The notes: generated by a model not told the origin, from the sequence alone. 64,000 bases of DNA from Antarctobacter aquimaris (GCF_900184945.1 NZ_FXYF01000002.1:124001-188000); one strand, 5' to 3'. Shown: positions 1 through 8,608, counted from the first letter of the stretch. Numbers and translations: made by a program.

Positions 1-2
1 AG

Positions 3-419
3 GGGCTGTGCGACGCGATGCGCTCGCGCGGCCTGGACCCGGAAAGCCTGGCCATCCGCGAAACCACCTACGGCATCGCCAGGGGCGGCGAGGCCTTTGC
101 CGAGCTGATGGCGCTCACGCCCCGGCCCACCGCCGTCGTCTGCGGCAACGACGTTCTGGCCGTCGGCGCGGTGAAACGGGCGCAGCAGATGGGCCTGCGG
201 GTGCCCCAGGACGTGTCGATCACCGGTTTCGACGACATCGACATCGCCGAGATCGTCTCGCCCGCGCTGACCACCGTCCACGTCCCGCACCGCGAGATGG
301 GCCGCCGCGCGGCGCGGGCGCTGCTGGACATGCGCAACGGCGCGGGGCGCGGGCCGAACATCTGCCTCGACGCCACGCTGAAACGACGCGAGTCGCTGGG
401 CCCGGTGCCGGTGGCCTGA
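3..419 (+). CDS. LacI-family transcriptional regulator, C-terminal part
   Basis: This reading frame is already open at the left edge, so only the last 139 residues or so are present and the DNA-binding domain lies outside the window. What remains is the second half of a periplasmic-binding-protein-like sensor domain. It has the typical LacI/GalR segment VCGNDVLAVGAVKRAQQMG, followed by the GFDDIDIAEIVSPALTTV stretch that forms the dimer and ligand interface. LacI-family members bind a sugar or sugar phosphate and release an operator. The ligand cannot be told from this fragment. It converges on the murJ-like gene with a gap of only five bases and no visible terminator between them. Confidence 0.9.
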   Translation, partial: GLCDAMRSRGLDPESLAIRETTYGIARGGEAFAELMALTPRPTAVVCGNDVLAVGAVKRAQQMGLRVPQDVSITGFDDIDIAEIVSPALTTVHVPHREMGRRAARALLDMRNGAGRGPNICLDATLKRRESLGPVPVA

Positions 420-424
420 CAGGC

Positions 425-1723
425 TCAACCTTGCCGGCGCAGCGTCCAGCCCAGCAGCAGGACATAGGCCAGAGTCCCCGCCGAGGTCCCCAGCGCCAGT
501 CCCACCGCCCCCAGTGCCGGCACCAGGGCCAGTTTGCAGCCCAGGTTGACCACCAGCGCCGCCAGCAGCAGCCGGAACGGCGTGGCGGTGTCGCCCAGCC
601 CCTGGAACTGCACCACCAGCGGCCGCACGAACAGCGCCGGCACCACCCCCAGCGCATAGCCCGCCAGGATCTGCGCCGTGGCCGCGGTGTCCTCAGAGGT
701 GAAACTGCCGCGCTGGAACAGCAGGGCGATGATCTCGGCCCCCCACAGCCCCATCACCAGCGCGATCGGCACGCCGATCCCGGCACAAACCGCCAGCGCC
801 TGCCGCAGCGGCGCGCGCCCGTCGCCGCCTTCGGCGCTGCGCCGGGCGATCTCGGGCAGCAGGACCGTCCCCAGCGCGACCGAGATCAGGCCGATGGGCA
901 ACTGGTACAGCCGGTCGGCAAAGTAGAGATGCGCCAGTGCCCCGCCCGGCAGGAAGGAGGCCAGCACCGTGTCGATGAACACCGCCACCTGCGTCGCCCC
1001 GGCGCTCAGCACCGCCGGGCCGAGATTGCGAAAGAACCGCCGCGTGTGGCCGGACAGGCCCAGCCGGGGCCAGGGCTGCGCCAGCCCCGCGCGCTGCATC
1101 GCCCACCCCACCAGCGCCACCTGCGCCACCCCCGACACCAGCACCGCCAGCGCGGCGACATGGCCCGGCCAGTCGGACAGTCCGGCCAGCAGCAGACCGG
1201 CGATCAGCACCAGGTTCATCACGCTGGGCGCGGCGGCAAAGGCCCAGAACCGCCCCTGGCTGCCCAGCCGCGCGCCGAAATAGGCCACCAGCGAAATGCA
1301 CAGCAGAAAGGGAAAGGTCAGCCGCAGCAGGTCGCGCGCCAGCAGGTGCACCGGATCATCGGGGCCAAAGCCGGGCGCCAGCAGGCGCAAGACCGCGCCC
1401 GGCACCGCCAGCACCACGACCAGCAGCACCAGGTTGCCCAGCAGCAGCCAGCCCAGCGTCTCCGCCCGGAACCTCTGCGCCTCAGCCGAGTCGGGCGGCA
1501 GCCGCGCGTCGATCGGCTGGAAGGCGGCGGTAAAGGCGCCTTCGGCCACCAGCGCGCGCAGCTGGTTCGACAGCCGGAACGCCAGCATGAAGGCCACCGC
1601 CACCGGCCCCGTGCCCAGCACCGCGGCCAGGATCAGGTCACGCCCGAACCCCAGCACCCGGCTGACCAGCGTCAGCCCCGCCACCGTCGCAAAGGCCCGG
1701 TGCCAGGCAGCCAGCCGGGGCAC
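425..1723 (-). CDS. murJ: MurJ/MviN-family lipid II flippase, short form
   Basis: Integral membrane protein of 432 residues of the MOP superfamily, which flips lipid-linked peptidoglycan precursors across the inner membrane. The family signature near the N terminus is clear: SRVLGFGRD, then AFRLSNQLRALVAEGAF, which match the first two helices of MurJ, and later QVAVFIDTVLASFLPGGALA and YQLPIGLISVALGTVLLPEIA. A GTG at 1723, two bases after the stop of the upstream transporter gene, gives the standard MurJ N terminus; an ATG further upstream in this frame would run through that gene. Usual MurJ proteins are about 500-520 residues with 14 helices. This one stops about where helix 12 would end, so it is either a shortened MurJ or a paralogue. 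The family is certain, but essential MurJ function is not. Confidence 0.8.
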   Translation of the reverse strand: MPRLAAWHRAFATVAGLTLVSRVLGFGRDLILAAVLGTGPVAVAFMLAFRLSNQLRALVAEGAFTAAFQPIDARLPPDSAEAQRFRAETLGWLLLGNLVLLVVVLAVPGAVLRLLAPGFGPDDPVHLLARDLLRLTFPFLLCISLVAYFGARLGSQGRFWAFAAAPSVMNLVLIAGLLLAGLSDWPGHVAALAVLVSGVAQVALVGWAMQRAGLAQPWPRLGLSGHTRRFFRNLGPAVLSAGATQVAVFIDTVLASFLPGGALAHLYFADRLYQLPIGLISVALGTVLLPEIARRSAEGGDGRAPLRQALAVCAGIGVPIALVMGLWGAEIIALLFQRGSFTSEDTAATAQILAGYALGVVPALFVRPLVVQFQGLGDTATPFRLLLAALVVNLGCKLALVPALGAVGLALGTSAGTLAYVLLLGWTLRRQG

Positions 1724-1725
1724 CC

Positions 1726-3513
1726 TCAGGGCACCAGCGGCCAGATCAGCGGCGCGACCAGCACCGTGACCAGACCGGCCAGCAGGTTCATCGGCAGGCC
1801 CAGCCGCAGGAAATCGCTGAAGCGGTAGCCGCCAGCGTTGTAGACCATGGTGTTGGTCTGGTAGCCGATGGGCGTGGCAAAGCTGGCGCTGGCGCCGAAC
1901 ATCACGGCGACGACAAAGGCGCGCGGATCGAGGCCCAGCTGCACCGCCACCCCCACCGCAATGGGCGTCATGATGACGGCGACGGCGTTGTTGGTCACAA
2001 TCTCCGTCAAGATCGAGGTCACGGCGTAGATAAGCGCCAGCGCCAGCAGCGGGCTGAGGCTGGCCATCGGTGCCGACAGCCACGTCACGATCAGCGCCAT
2101 GGCGCCGGATTTCTCCATTGCCGTGCCCAGCACCATCATGCTGACGATCAGCATCAGCAGGCGGCCGTCGATGGCGCCCAGCCCCTCGTCCGGCTCGACG
2201 CAGCGGGTGGCCAGCACGATACCCACGCCGATGATTGCCAGCGGCAGGATCGGCGCCAGGTTCAGCGCCGCGCCCGCCACCACCGCGCCCAGCACCGCCA
2301 GCGCGATGGGCGCCTTGCGCCGCACGAAGGCGCGCGCCGTCATTGGTGCCAGCAGGATCAGCCCCTCTTCGCGGACGAGGCGTTCGATGTTCTCGGGCGA
2401 ACCGTCCAGCAGCACGGTGTCGCCCGGGATCAGGTGCAGGGCATTGTCGCGCAGGTCGACCGAGACGCCGCGCCGGTGCAGCGCGATGGGATAGACGCCG
2501 TAGCGCCGCCGCCAGCCCAGGTTGGCGACCGGCCCCTTGGCCGAGGTGACCAGCGCCTCGATCACCTGGTGACGCTTGGCCCCGGCCAGCTCCGCCCCGG
2601 CGATCTCCAGCCCCTGCGCCGCCATGGCGCGAAAGCCCATGACTTCGCTGTCGGAGGTGTGCAGCACCACCCGGTCGCCCGCCGCCAGCACCTCGCCCGC
2701 CAGGTCGTGGCGCAGGGACACGTCGGCGCGCACCAGGTCGATCACCCGGGTCGAACTGCGCCGGAAATCCGGCACCTCGGGGATGCGGCGGCCGATCAGG
2801 CTGGACCCCGGCGGCACGAACAGCTCCACCGTCCAGGACTTGCGCGCGCCCAGCACCGGCGCATCGCTCAGCGCGGTGCGGTGCGGCAGCAGGCGCGGCC
2901 CCGCCAGCGCCAGGAACCCGCCGCCCACAATCGCCAGCACCAGGCCCAGCGGCGCGATCTCGAACAGCGAGAACGGCGCCATACCGATGTCGCGCGCCAC
3001 CCCGTCGACCAGCAGGTTGGTCGAGGTGCCGATCAGCGTGGTGGTCCCGCCCAGGATGACGATGAAACTGAGCGGCATCAGCAGGCGCGAGGCGCTGGTG
3101 TTCAGCTGCCGCGCCATGCCAAAGACCACCGGGATCAGCACCATCACCACCGGCGTGTTGTTCATGAAGGCCGAAGCCAGCGCCGCCAACCCGAAGAACC
3201 CGGCAACCGTCAGCCTGGGGTGGGTCAGCAGGCTGCGGCCCAGACCCTCGGCCACGGCCTCCAGCACGCCGGTCCGTACCAGCGCCGCGCTGATGACGAA
3301 CATCGCGCCGATGGTGGCGGGCGCCGGGTTGCTCAGCGCCTTGAGCACGTCGTCGACCCCGACCAGCCCGATCGCCAGCGCGACCGACACGCCGCACAGC
3401 GCCACCACCTCGGTGGCGATCCGCTCGCTCAGGAAAAAGCCAAAGATCGCGAGCACCAGCAGCATCGCCCCGTAGGGAGCAAGGGCACCAAGGTCGAAGA
3501 GCATGCCGACCAC
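1726..3513 (-). CDS. SLC13-family permease with two TrkA-C domains
   Basis: Secondary transporter of 595 residues in the divalent anion:sodium symporter (SLC13/DASS) superfamily. Two membrane halves flank a cytoplasmic middle of about 200 residues that reads as two TrkA-C (RCK_C) domains. The paired signature hairpins are visible: FMNNTPVVMVLIPVV (near residue 116) with GGTTTLIGTSTNLLVDG (near 155), and in the second half EIVTNNAVAVIMTPIAVG with ATPIGYQTNTMVYNAGGY. Proteins of this layout transport sulfate, tricarboxylates or similar anions; the substrate here cannot be fixed. The murJ-like gene starts two bases after its stop, so the two are probably co-transcribed. An ATG four codons downstream is an alternative start. 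Confidence 0.85.
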   Translation of the reverse strand: MVGMLFDLGALAPYGAMLLVLAIFGFFLSERIATEVVALCGVSVALAIGLVGVDDVLKALSNPAPATIGAMFVISAALVRTGVLEAVAEGLGRSLLTHPRLTVAGFFGLAALASAFMNNTPVVMVLIPVVFGMARQLNTSASRLLMPLSFIVILGGTTTLIGTSTNLLVDGVARDIGMAPFSLFEIAPLGLVLAIVGGGFLALAGPRLLPHRTALSDAPVLGARKSWTVELFVPPGSSLIGRRIPEVPDFRRSSTRVIDLVRADVSLRHDLAGEVLAAGDRVVLHTSDSEVMGFRAMAAQGLEIAGAELAGAKRHQVIEALVTSAKGPVANLGWRRRYGVYPIALHRRGVSVDLRDNALHLIPGDTVLLDGSPENIERLVREEGLILLAPMTARAFVRRKAPIALAVLGAVVAGAALNLAPILPLAIIGVGIVLATRCVEPDEGLGAIDGRLLMLIVSMMVLGTAMEKSGAMALIVTWLSAPMASLSPLLALALIYAVTSILTEIVTNNAVAVIMTPIAVGVAVQLGLDPRAFVVAVMFGASASFATPIGYQTNTMVYNAGGYRFSDFLRLGLPMNLLAGLVTVLVAPLIWPLVP

Positions 3514-3523
3514 CCGACATCAT

Positions 3524-3812
3524 CCGTGCTGAAAGGCGCCGACGGCAAAGCGCGCTACAGGGTCCGACCCGGTCCCGCGAAACGTCGCCGCTGCGCTGGT
3601 CCTTGGCGCGCAGGCCAGCCTGTGCGCGCGGTACGGGTCAGTGGTCCTGCACCAGATCGGGCTGATAGCCGTTCCGCGCGGACACGACAATCGGAGTCGT
3701 ACCGCGCAACGCGCACCCGGCGGCGGACGACCATCGCACGGCCGCCAGCGCCCGGAAACCCGGCAGGTGTAGGCGCCGGCATCTGCGCCGAGAAAAGAAA
3801 GGAAAGTTCCGG
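3524..3812. other. Intergenic stretch without a supported gene
   Basis: This 289-base stretch separates the divergent SLC13 gene and tRNA-Leu. Reading frames crossing it have no recognisable protein content. It should hold the promoter of the SLC13-murJ pair; no convincing -35/-10 pair was identified. Confidence 0.5.
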
Positions 3813-3898
3813 TGGTACCCAAGGTCGGACTCGAACCGACATGACCGTAAGGCCGGGGGATTTTGAATCCCCTGCGTCTACCATTCCGCCACTTGGGC
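3813..3898 (-). tRNA. tRNA-Leu (anticodon CAA)
   Basis: Read on the minus strand, the 86 nucleotides fold as a class II tRNA. The acceptor arm GCCCAAG (3898-3892) pairs with CTTGGGT, ending in a G-U pair, followed by discriminator A and an encoded CCA. The anticodon stem GGGGA/TCCCC encloses the loop TTCAAAA, giving anticodon CAA, which reads UUG leucine codons. A long variable arm and the T-arm sequence GTTCGAGTCC are present. The gene stands alone between protein genes. Confidence 0.96.
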
Positions 3899-4102
3899 AC
3901 AGCGCGCACTGGATAACGGCCCATCCGGCCTGCGTAAAGGGGCGAAATGCGCGGCGCGTCCCGCGACGGCGGGCCAAATACCGCCCGCCGCCGCCCGTCA
4001 TGCGGGCACCGGCGTCACGCGCGGCGCCTCGTGGGCGCCCGCTGGCTTGACGCTCCGTGCCCTGCGTGCTCTGAGAGCCGCGACGCCACGCGAGGGACCC
4101 GA

Positions 4103-4681
4103 ATGCTGCGCCGCCTCTACGACTGGACCATGGCCCAGGCCGAACGCAAGAACGCCCTCTGGGTGCTGGCCGCCGTCGCCTTCATCGAAAGCTCGGTCTT
4201 CCCGATTCCGCCCGATGTGCTGATGATCCCGATGGTGCTGGCCGCGCCGCACCGCGCCTGGCTGATCGCGCTGGTGGCCACCGTGTCCTCGGTGCTGGGC
4301 GGCATGCTGGGCTACGGCATCGGCTATTTCTTCTACGAAAGCATCGGCCAGCCGATCCTGGAAAGCCTGGGCAAGGCCGACTCGATGGCCGCCTTCAACG
4401 ACAGGTTCAACGGCGTCGGCTTCTGGGCGGTGCTGATCGCGGGGGTCACGCCCTTTCCCTACAAGGTGATCACCATCATGTCGGGCTGGACGGCGATGCC
4501 GCTGGGCACCTTCATCGTCACCTCGATCATCGCGCGGGCGCTGCGGTTCTTCGTGGTGGCGGGCCTGCTGCGCATGTTCGGCGCGCCGATCCGCGTGTTC
4601 ATCGAGAAATACCTCGGTTGGGTCTTCACCGCCTTCGTGGTATTGCTCGTCGGAGGTTTCGTGCTGGTGAAATACCTATGA
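4103..4681 (+). CDS. YqaA/DedA-like small membrane protein
   Basis: Membrane protein of 192 residues with the VTT/SNARE-associated (DedA-like) core of the YqaA family. The N-terminal part has the family run FIESSVFPIPPDVLMIPM, and the middle holds GVTPFPYKVITIMSGW, the conserved Pro/Lys segment of the re-entrant loop. DedA-superfamily proteins are linked to lipid scrambling or flipping and membrane homeostasis; the exact role of YqaA is unknown. The ATG at 4103 is chosen because the family N terminus (MLRRLYDWTM) begins there and the upstream 52 codons look non-coding. Its TGA overlaps the ATG of dsbB, so the two are translationally coupled. Confidence 0.85.
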   Translation: MLRRLYDWTMAQAERKNALWVLAAVAFIESSVFPIPPDVLMIPMVLAAPHRAWLIALVATVSSVLGGMLGYGIGYFFYESIGQPILESLGKADSMAAFNDRFNGVGFWAVLIAGVTPFPYKVITIMSGWTAMPLGTFIVTSIIARALRFFVVAGLLRMFGAPIRVFIEKYLGWVFTAFVVLLVGGFVLVKYL

Positions 4682-5145
4682 CCCTGACCCGCAAGCAACT
4701 GACGCTGCTCGCCCTGCTCGGCTCGGCCGGGCTGCTGCTGGGCGCGCTCTACTTCCAGTATGTCCGCGATCTTGCCCCGTGCAAGCTGTGCTACTGGCAG
4801 CGCTACGGCCATGTCGGCGCGCTGGTGTTCGGCGCGCTGGCGCTGGCGCTGCCGTCGCGCGCGCTGCTGGCGCTCGGCGGGCTGGCGGCGGCATCCAGTT
4901 CTGCCGTCGCGGTCTACCACAGCGGGGTGGAACGCCACTGGTGGGAGGGGCTGCAAAGCTGCTCGGCCCCGTCGCTGACCGGGCTGACGCCGGAACAGGC
5001 GCTGGAGGCGATCATGAACGCGCCGCTGGTGGCCTGCGATTCGATCCCCTGGTCGCTGTTCGGCCTGTCGATGGCGAATTACAACATCGCCGCCTCGGCC
5101 GCCGTCGCGGCGCTGTTCGTGCTGGCCATCCGCGCCACGCGCTGA
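4678..5145 (+). CDS. dsbB: Disulfide bond formation protein B
   Basis: Inner-membrane protein of 155 residues that reoxidises periplasmic DsbA and passes electrons to quinone. Both cysteine pairs of the family are present: Cys35-Lys-Leu-Cys38 in the first periplasmic loop, followed by YWQRYGH, and Cys95 and Cys120 in the second loop. Four hydrophobic segments fit the DsbB topology. The start ATG overlaps the stop of the upstream YqaA-like gene (ATGA), and a GGAGG lies inside the upstream coding sequence. No dsbA partner is in the window. Confidence 0.92.
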   Translation: MTLTRKQLTLLALLGSAGLLLGALYFQYVRDLAPCKLCYWQRYGHVGALVFGALALALPSRALLALGGLAAASSSAVAVYHSGVERHWWEGLQSCSAPSLTGLTPEQALEAIMNAPLVACDSIPWSLFGLSMANYNIAASAAVAALFVLAIRATR

Positions 5146-5339
5146 CCCCGCCTGACCCGGCACGCGCCGCCCCCCGGCGGCGTCGGCCCAGGCGCGTCCA
5201 AACGCCCGGACCCGGGCCCTAAACCAAAGTCATAGCCGCCCGAAACCGCGCTTTCGGCCAATACCCCTGCCGCGCCCTCCGCGCCATGTGTCGTGTCACG
5301 GCCCGCATCCCGCGGCGCCGCCAAACCCGGAGACACGAC

Positions 5340-5591
5340 ATGAAACGCACCCTTCTCGCCGCCACCCTGGCCGCCTTCACCGCCCTGCCCGCGCTGGCTT
5401 CGGACGGTCCCGCGATCGACGACGCCCGCAAGGCCGAGATCACCACGCTGCTGACGGCCCAGGGCTACGAGGTCCGCAAGATCGACAGCGAAGACGGCAT
5501 GATCGAGGTCTACGCCCTCAAGGACGGCAAGCGCTACGAGCTGTATCTCGACGCCGCCCTCCAGATCGTCCGCACCAAGATCGACGACTGA
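5340..5591 (+). CDS. PepSY-domain periplasmic protein
   Basis: Small exported protein of 83 residues. A signal peptide (MKRTLLAATLAAFTALPALA) is followed by one PepSY-like unit with the pattern KAEITTLLTAQGYEVRKID, then DGMIEVYALKDGKRYELYLD. PepSY domains of this size occur next to cytochrome b561 genes and are thought to be small binding or inhibitory modules; the partner is unknown. The start has no alternative with a signal peptide. It is followed after 60 bases by the cytochrome b gene, with a strong hairpin in between (5598-5625). Confidence 0.85.
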   Translation: MKRTLLAATLAAFTALPALASDGPAIDDARKAEITTLLTAQGYEVRKIDSEDGMIEVYALKDGKRYELYLDAALQIVRTKIDD

Positions 5592-5597
5592 GCCCCC

Positions 5598-5625
5598 GGC
5601 CGGACCCCCGCCCCGGGGTCCGGCC
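5598..5625 (+). promoter_or_regulatory. Intercistronic hairpin between PepSY and cytochrome b genes
   Basis: A perfect 11-bp stem GGCCGGACCCC / GGGGTCCGGCC encloses a 6-base loop. No T-tract follows, so it is more likely an mRNA-stability or partial-attenuation element than a full terminator. It would set PepSY expression above that of the downstream genes. Confidence 0.5.
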
Positions 5626-5651
5626 CTACCCTTCGCCACAGGAGCCCCGCC

Positions 5652-6191
5652 ATGACCGACCATCGCATCTGGGACCCGGTGCTGCGCCTCTTTCACTGGA
5701 GCGTCGCGGTCCTGTTCTTCGCCAACGCCGTGCTGACCGATCCCGACGGCGACCTGCACGAAACCCTGGGCTACATCATCGGCGGGCTGCTGCTGCTGCG
5801 CCTGGTCTGGGGCCTGATCGGCCCCCGCGCCGCCCGCTTTGCCAGCTTTGCCCCCACACCGGCCGGCGTCACCGCGCAGCTGACCGACATGGCCGGCGGC
5901 CGCAAATCCGCGCACCTGGGCCATTCGCCGCTGGGCGCGCTGATGATCTTCAACCTGCTGTTCGCCCTGGCCGGCATCGTCGTCACCGGCTGGCTCATGA
6001 CCACCAATGCCTTCTGGGGCGTCGACTGGGTCGAGGAGGTGCACGAGGTGCTGGTCACCTGGGCCGAGATCTCGGTCGTGGTGCATATCGCCGCCGTGCT
6101 CTGGGAAAGCCGCCGCACCGGCATCAACCTGCCCCGCGCCATGGTGACCGGTGTGAAACGCGTGCCCGACACGGTACGTCTGGAGCCATGA
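5652..6191 (+). CDS. Cytochrome b561 / b-type cytochrome domain protein
   Basis: Four-helix membrane b-type cytochrome of 179 residues. Histidines sit in the expected helix positions for two haems: His15 (RLFHWSV), His36 (DLHETLG), His131 (VEEVHEVL) and His145 (VVVHIAAVLWE). Such proteins serve as the membrane electron conduit for small periplasmic c-type cytochromes or reductases. The PepSY gene precedes it and the LuxR-type membrane regulator gene overlaps its stop codon (ATGA), so the three probably form one transcription unit. Confidence 0.88.
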   Translation: MTDHRIWDPVLRLFHWSVAVLFFANAVLTDPDGDLHETLGYIIGGLLLLRLVWGLIGPRAARFASFAPTPAGVTAQLTDMAGGRKSAHLGHSPLGALMIFNLLFALAGIVVTGWLMTTNAFWGVDWVEEVHEVLVTWAEISVVVHIAAVLWESRRTGINLPRAMVTGVKRVPDTVRLEP

Positions 6192-6691
6192 GTTTCAAGA
6201 CCCCGATTCCCCTTGTCCTGCTGATCGCCGCGCAGCTGCTCTGCGCGGCCTTCTTCCTGGTCGACGTGCTCAGCGATGGCATCGAACTGGGCTGGCCCCC
6301 TTTCACGCATTGGCATTTCGTGGTCGAATCCGCCGCCGTGCTGGCGCTGATCGCCGGGGTCGTGTTCGAAACGCGCGCCCTGATGGCGCTGCTGCGGCGC
6401 AAGGCGCACCTGGAACGGCAGCTGAGCCTCGCCGCCGGGGCCTTTCACGACATTGTCCTGCAACACTTCGAAAGCTGGGGCCTGACCCCGTCCGAACAGG
6501 ACGTGGCGCTGTTCACCCTCAAGGGCATGGCCATCCCCGAGATCGCCAGGCTGCGCGGCACCGCCGAAGGCACGGTCAAGGCGCACCTGGGCGCGATCTA
6601 CCGCAAGGCCGGGGTGACCGGGCGCGGCGCCTTTGTCGCCCTGTTCATCGAGGAACTGATGACCGGGGCCGAAGCGCCCGCCGCGGCCTGA
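6188..6691 (+). CDS. Membrane-anchored LuxR-type regulator
   Basis: Protein of 167 residues with two predicted membrane helices in the first 65 residues (PLVLLIAAQLLCAAFFLVDV and ESAAVLALIAGVVF), a short coiled segment, and a C-terminal LuxR/GerE helix-turn-helix (about residues 98-150: LTPSEQDVALFTLKGM, then EIARLRGTAEGTVKAHLG). There is no receiver domain. It would therefore act as a one-component regulator held at the membrane. The ATG overlaps the TGA of the cytochrome gene. Its signal and targets are unknown; the adjacent redox genes suggest a redox or membrane-state cue. Confidence 0.82.
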   Translation: MSFKTPIPLVLLIAAQLLCAAFFLVDVLSDGIELGWPPFTHWHFVVESAAVLALIAGVVFETRALMALLRRKAHLERQLSLAAGAFHDIVLQHFESWGLTPSEQDVALFTLKGMAIPEIARLRGTAEGTVKAHLGAIYRKAGVTGRGAFVALFIEELMTGAEAPAAA

Positions 6692-6700
6692 CCCCGGCGC

Positions 6701-6764
6701 CACGCTCTGGCTCCACGCTCTGGCTTCCGGCTCCACGCTCTGGCTTCCGGCTCCACGCTCTGGC
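6701..6764 (+). repeat. 20-bp direct tandem repeat, about 3 units
   Basis: Two perfect copies of CTCCACGCTCTGGCTTCCGG (6711-6730 and 6731-6750) are followed by a third that is complete for its first 14 bases. They are preceded by a partial unit CACGCTCTGG (6701-6710). The array directly follows the LuxR-type gene and precedes the micro-membrane protein gene. Confidence 0.9.
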
Positions 6765-6799
6765 ATGAGGAGAGATGTACCGCAGCAGAGGCCCCGCCC

Positions 6800-6943
6800 A
6801 TGACCAACCGGCTTGCCATCCTTCTCGGGCTCATCATCCTTGGCGCCATCGCGGCCGATCTCGTGCTGAACGGCGGCGCGGCGCTGCTGTTCCTGGGGCG
6901 CAAGCTGTTCGTGCTGATCGACTGGCTGGCTTTCTGGCGCTGA
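6800..6943 (+). CDS. Small membrane protein (47 aa)
   Basis: A short gene for a single-span membrane protein with sequence MTNRLAILLGLIILGAIAAD, then a second hydrophobic part containing LLFLGRKLFVLIDWLAFWR. The composition and the charged-aromatic C terminus look like a real micro-membrane protein. A purine-rich stretch (AGCAGAGG) lies about 9 bases before the ATG. It sits upstream of gap, separated by about 165 bases. Function is unknown. Confidence 0.65.
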   Translation: MTNRLAILLGLIILGAIAADLVLNGGAALLFLGRKLFVLIDWLAFWR

Positions 6944-7022
6944 CCCCCCGCATCCCCCGAGACAGCCCGGTGTTTTCTGCTATTCTCATCCTGCCGCCCG
7001 GCGCCCATCACCCGCTGGTGGC

Positions 7023-7060
7023 TTGACATTGCCTGTCCCGGGTGATTGTTAGCGTTAACA
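7023..7060 (+). promoter_or_regulatory. gap promoter region with LacI-type palindromic operator
   Basis: A perfect -35 element TTGACA (7023-7028) is followed 17 bases later by a weak -10 (TTGTTA). The -10 overlaps the 14-base near-palindrome TGTTAGCGTTAACA (7047-7060), which has one mismatched pair around a central CG. The shape is that of LacI-family operators; a closely related palindrome precedes eno at 40297-40316. Operator overlap with the -10 would fit control by steric occlusion. Confidence 0.55.
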
Positions 7061-7108
7061 GGAAAGCACTCATTTTCACATGACCCAGCCACGGAAGGGA
7101 CCCTCCCA

Positions 7109-8110
<1,002 letters not shown>

Positions 8111-8133
8111 CCTGACACGCTGCCAGGACTGTG

Positions 8134-8162
8134 AAAGGCCGCCGTTCCGGCGGCCTTTTCCT
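8134..8162 (+). terminator. Rho-independent terminator of gap
   Basis: A perfect 10-bp stem AAAGGCCGCC / GGCGGCCTTT with a 5-base loop is followed by a T-rich run, starting 23 bases after the gap stop codon. Confidence 0.85.
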
Positions 8163-8170
8163 TTTCCAAG

Positions 8171-8258
8171 GGCCGGATCGCCGCGCGATCCGGCCCAGGG
8201 GGCTCTGCCCCCGCTTGCCGGCGGCAAGCTCCCCCGGGATATTTTCGGCCAGAAGAAA
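8171..8258 (-). repeat. Dispersed palindromic repeat, copy A
   Basis: Contains three adjacent hairpins: GGCCGGATCG/CGATCCGGCC (8171-8195), GGGGGC/GCCCCC (from 8198) and GCTTGCC/GGCAAGC (8213-8229). These end in the conserved tag that reads TTTCTTCTGGCCGAAAATAT on the minus strand. The same tag with GGGGG-hairpin-GCCCCC organisation recurs at 29180, 43709 and 55760. Confidence 0.75.
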
Positions 8259-8380
8259 CGGCAACCCGGTGCACCCCCGCAGGCCCGCGAAACCCGAACC
8301 AGGGCGGGCCAGGTCGCGGCGGCCGCACCGGAGCCGAGCCTTGCAAGGAACGCAAGGCGCCCTGCCGATCACGGCGGTTG

Positions 8381-8395
8381 TGCTGCAGTGCAGCA
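8381..8395. promoter_or_regulatory. PhaR-like palindrome upstream of the DUF1127 gene
   Basis: TGCTGCAGTGCAGCA is a perfect 7-bp inverted repeat around one base. It contains CTGC-N3-GCAG, the recognition pattern reported for the Paracoccus PHB-responsive repressor PhaR. It lies about 47-61 bases before the DUF1127 start. Assignment to PhaR is by motif only. Confidence 0.4.
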
Positions 8396-8441
8396 AGCAT
8401 ATGTTTGCGATAACGGAAACACAGACAGAAAGGGCCAAACC

Positions 8442-8600
8442 ATGAGCCTCGTTACAGAAATCCGTTCTACCCTGAAGAAACGCGCCATGTACCGGGCGAC
8501 CGTTCGCGAACTGCAAAAGCTTGACGGCGCCGTCGCACGCGACCTCGACATCGCGCCCTCGGACGTCCGGCGCATCGCCCGCCAAGCGGTCTATGGCTGA
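8442..8600 (+). CDS. DUF1127-type small protein
   Basis: A basic protein of 52 residues. After a helical N terminus (MSLVTEIRSTLKKRAMY) comes the DUF1127 pattern, RATVRELQKLDGAVARDLDI, then an arginine-containing end. DUF1127 (YjiS-like) proteins are RNA-binding or metabolism-linked micro-proteins common in alphaproteobacteria, often stress- or phosphate-responsive. The ATG at 8442 gives the family length, with GGGCCAAACC before it. A long perfect hairpin follows (8609-8648). Confidence 0.8.
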   Translation: MSLVTEIRSTLKKRAMYRATVRELQKLDGAVARDLDIAPSDVRRIARQAVYG

Positions 8601-8608
8601 GCCGGTGG

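Noticed and set aside
425-3523. A single 1032-codon protein joining the murJ-like gene to the upstream region
   Set aside because: The N-terminal part is in the wrong frame for the SLC13 gene and is Arg/Gly-rich noise; murJ starts at GTG 1723.
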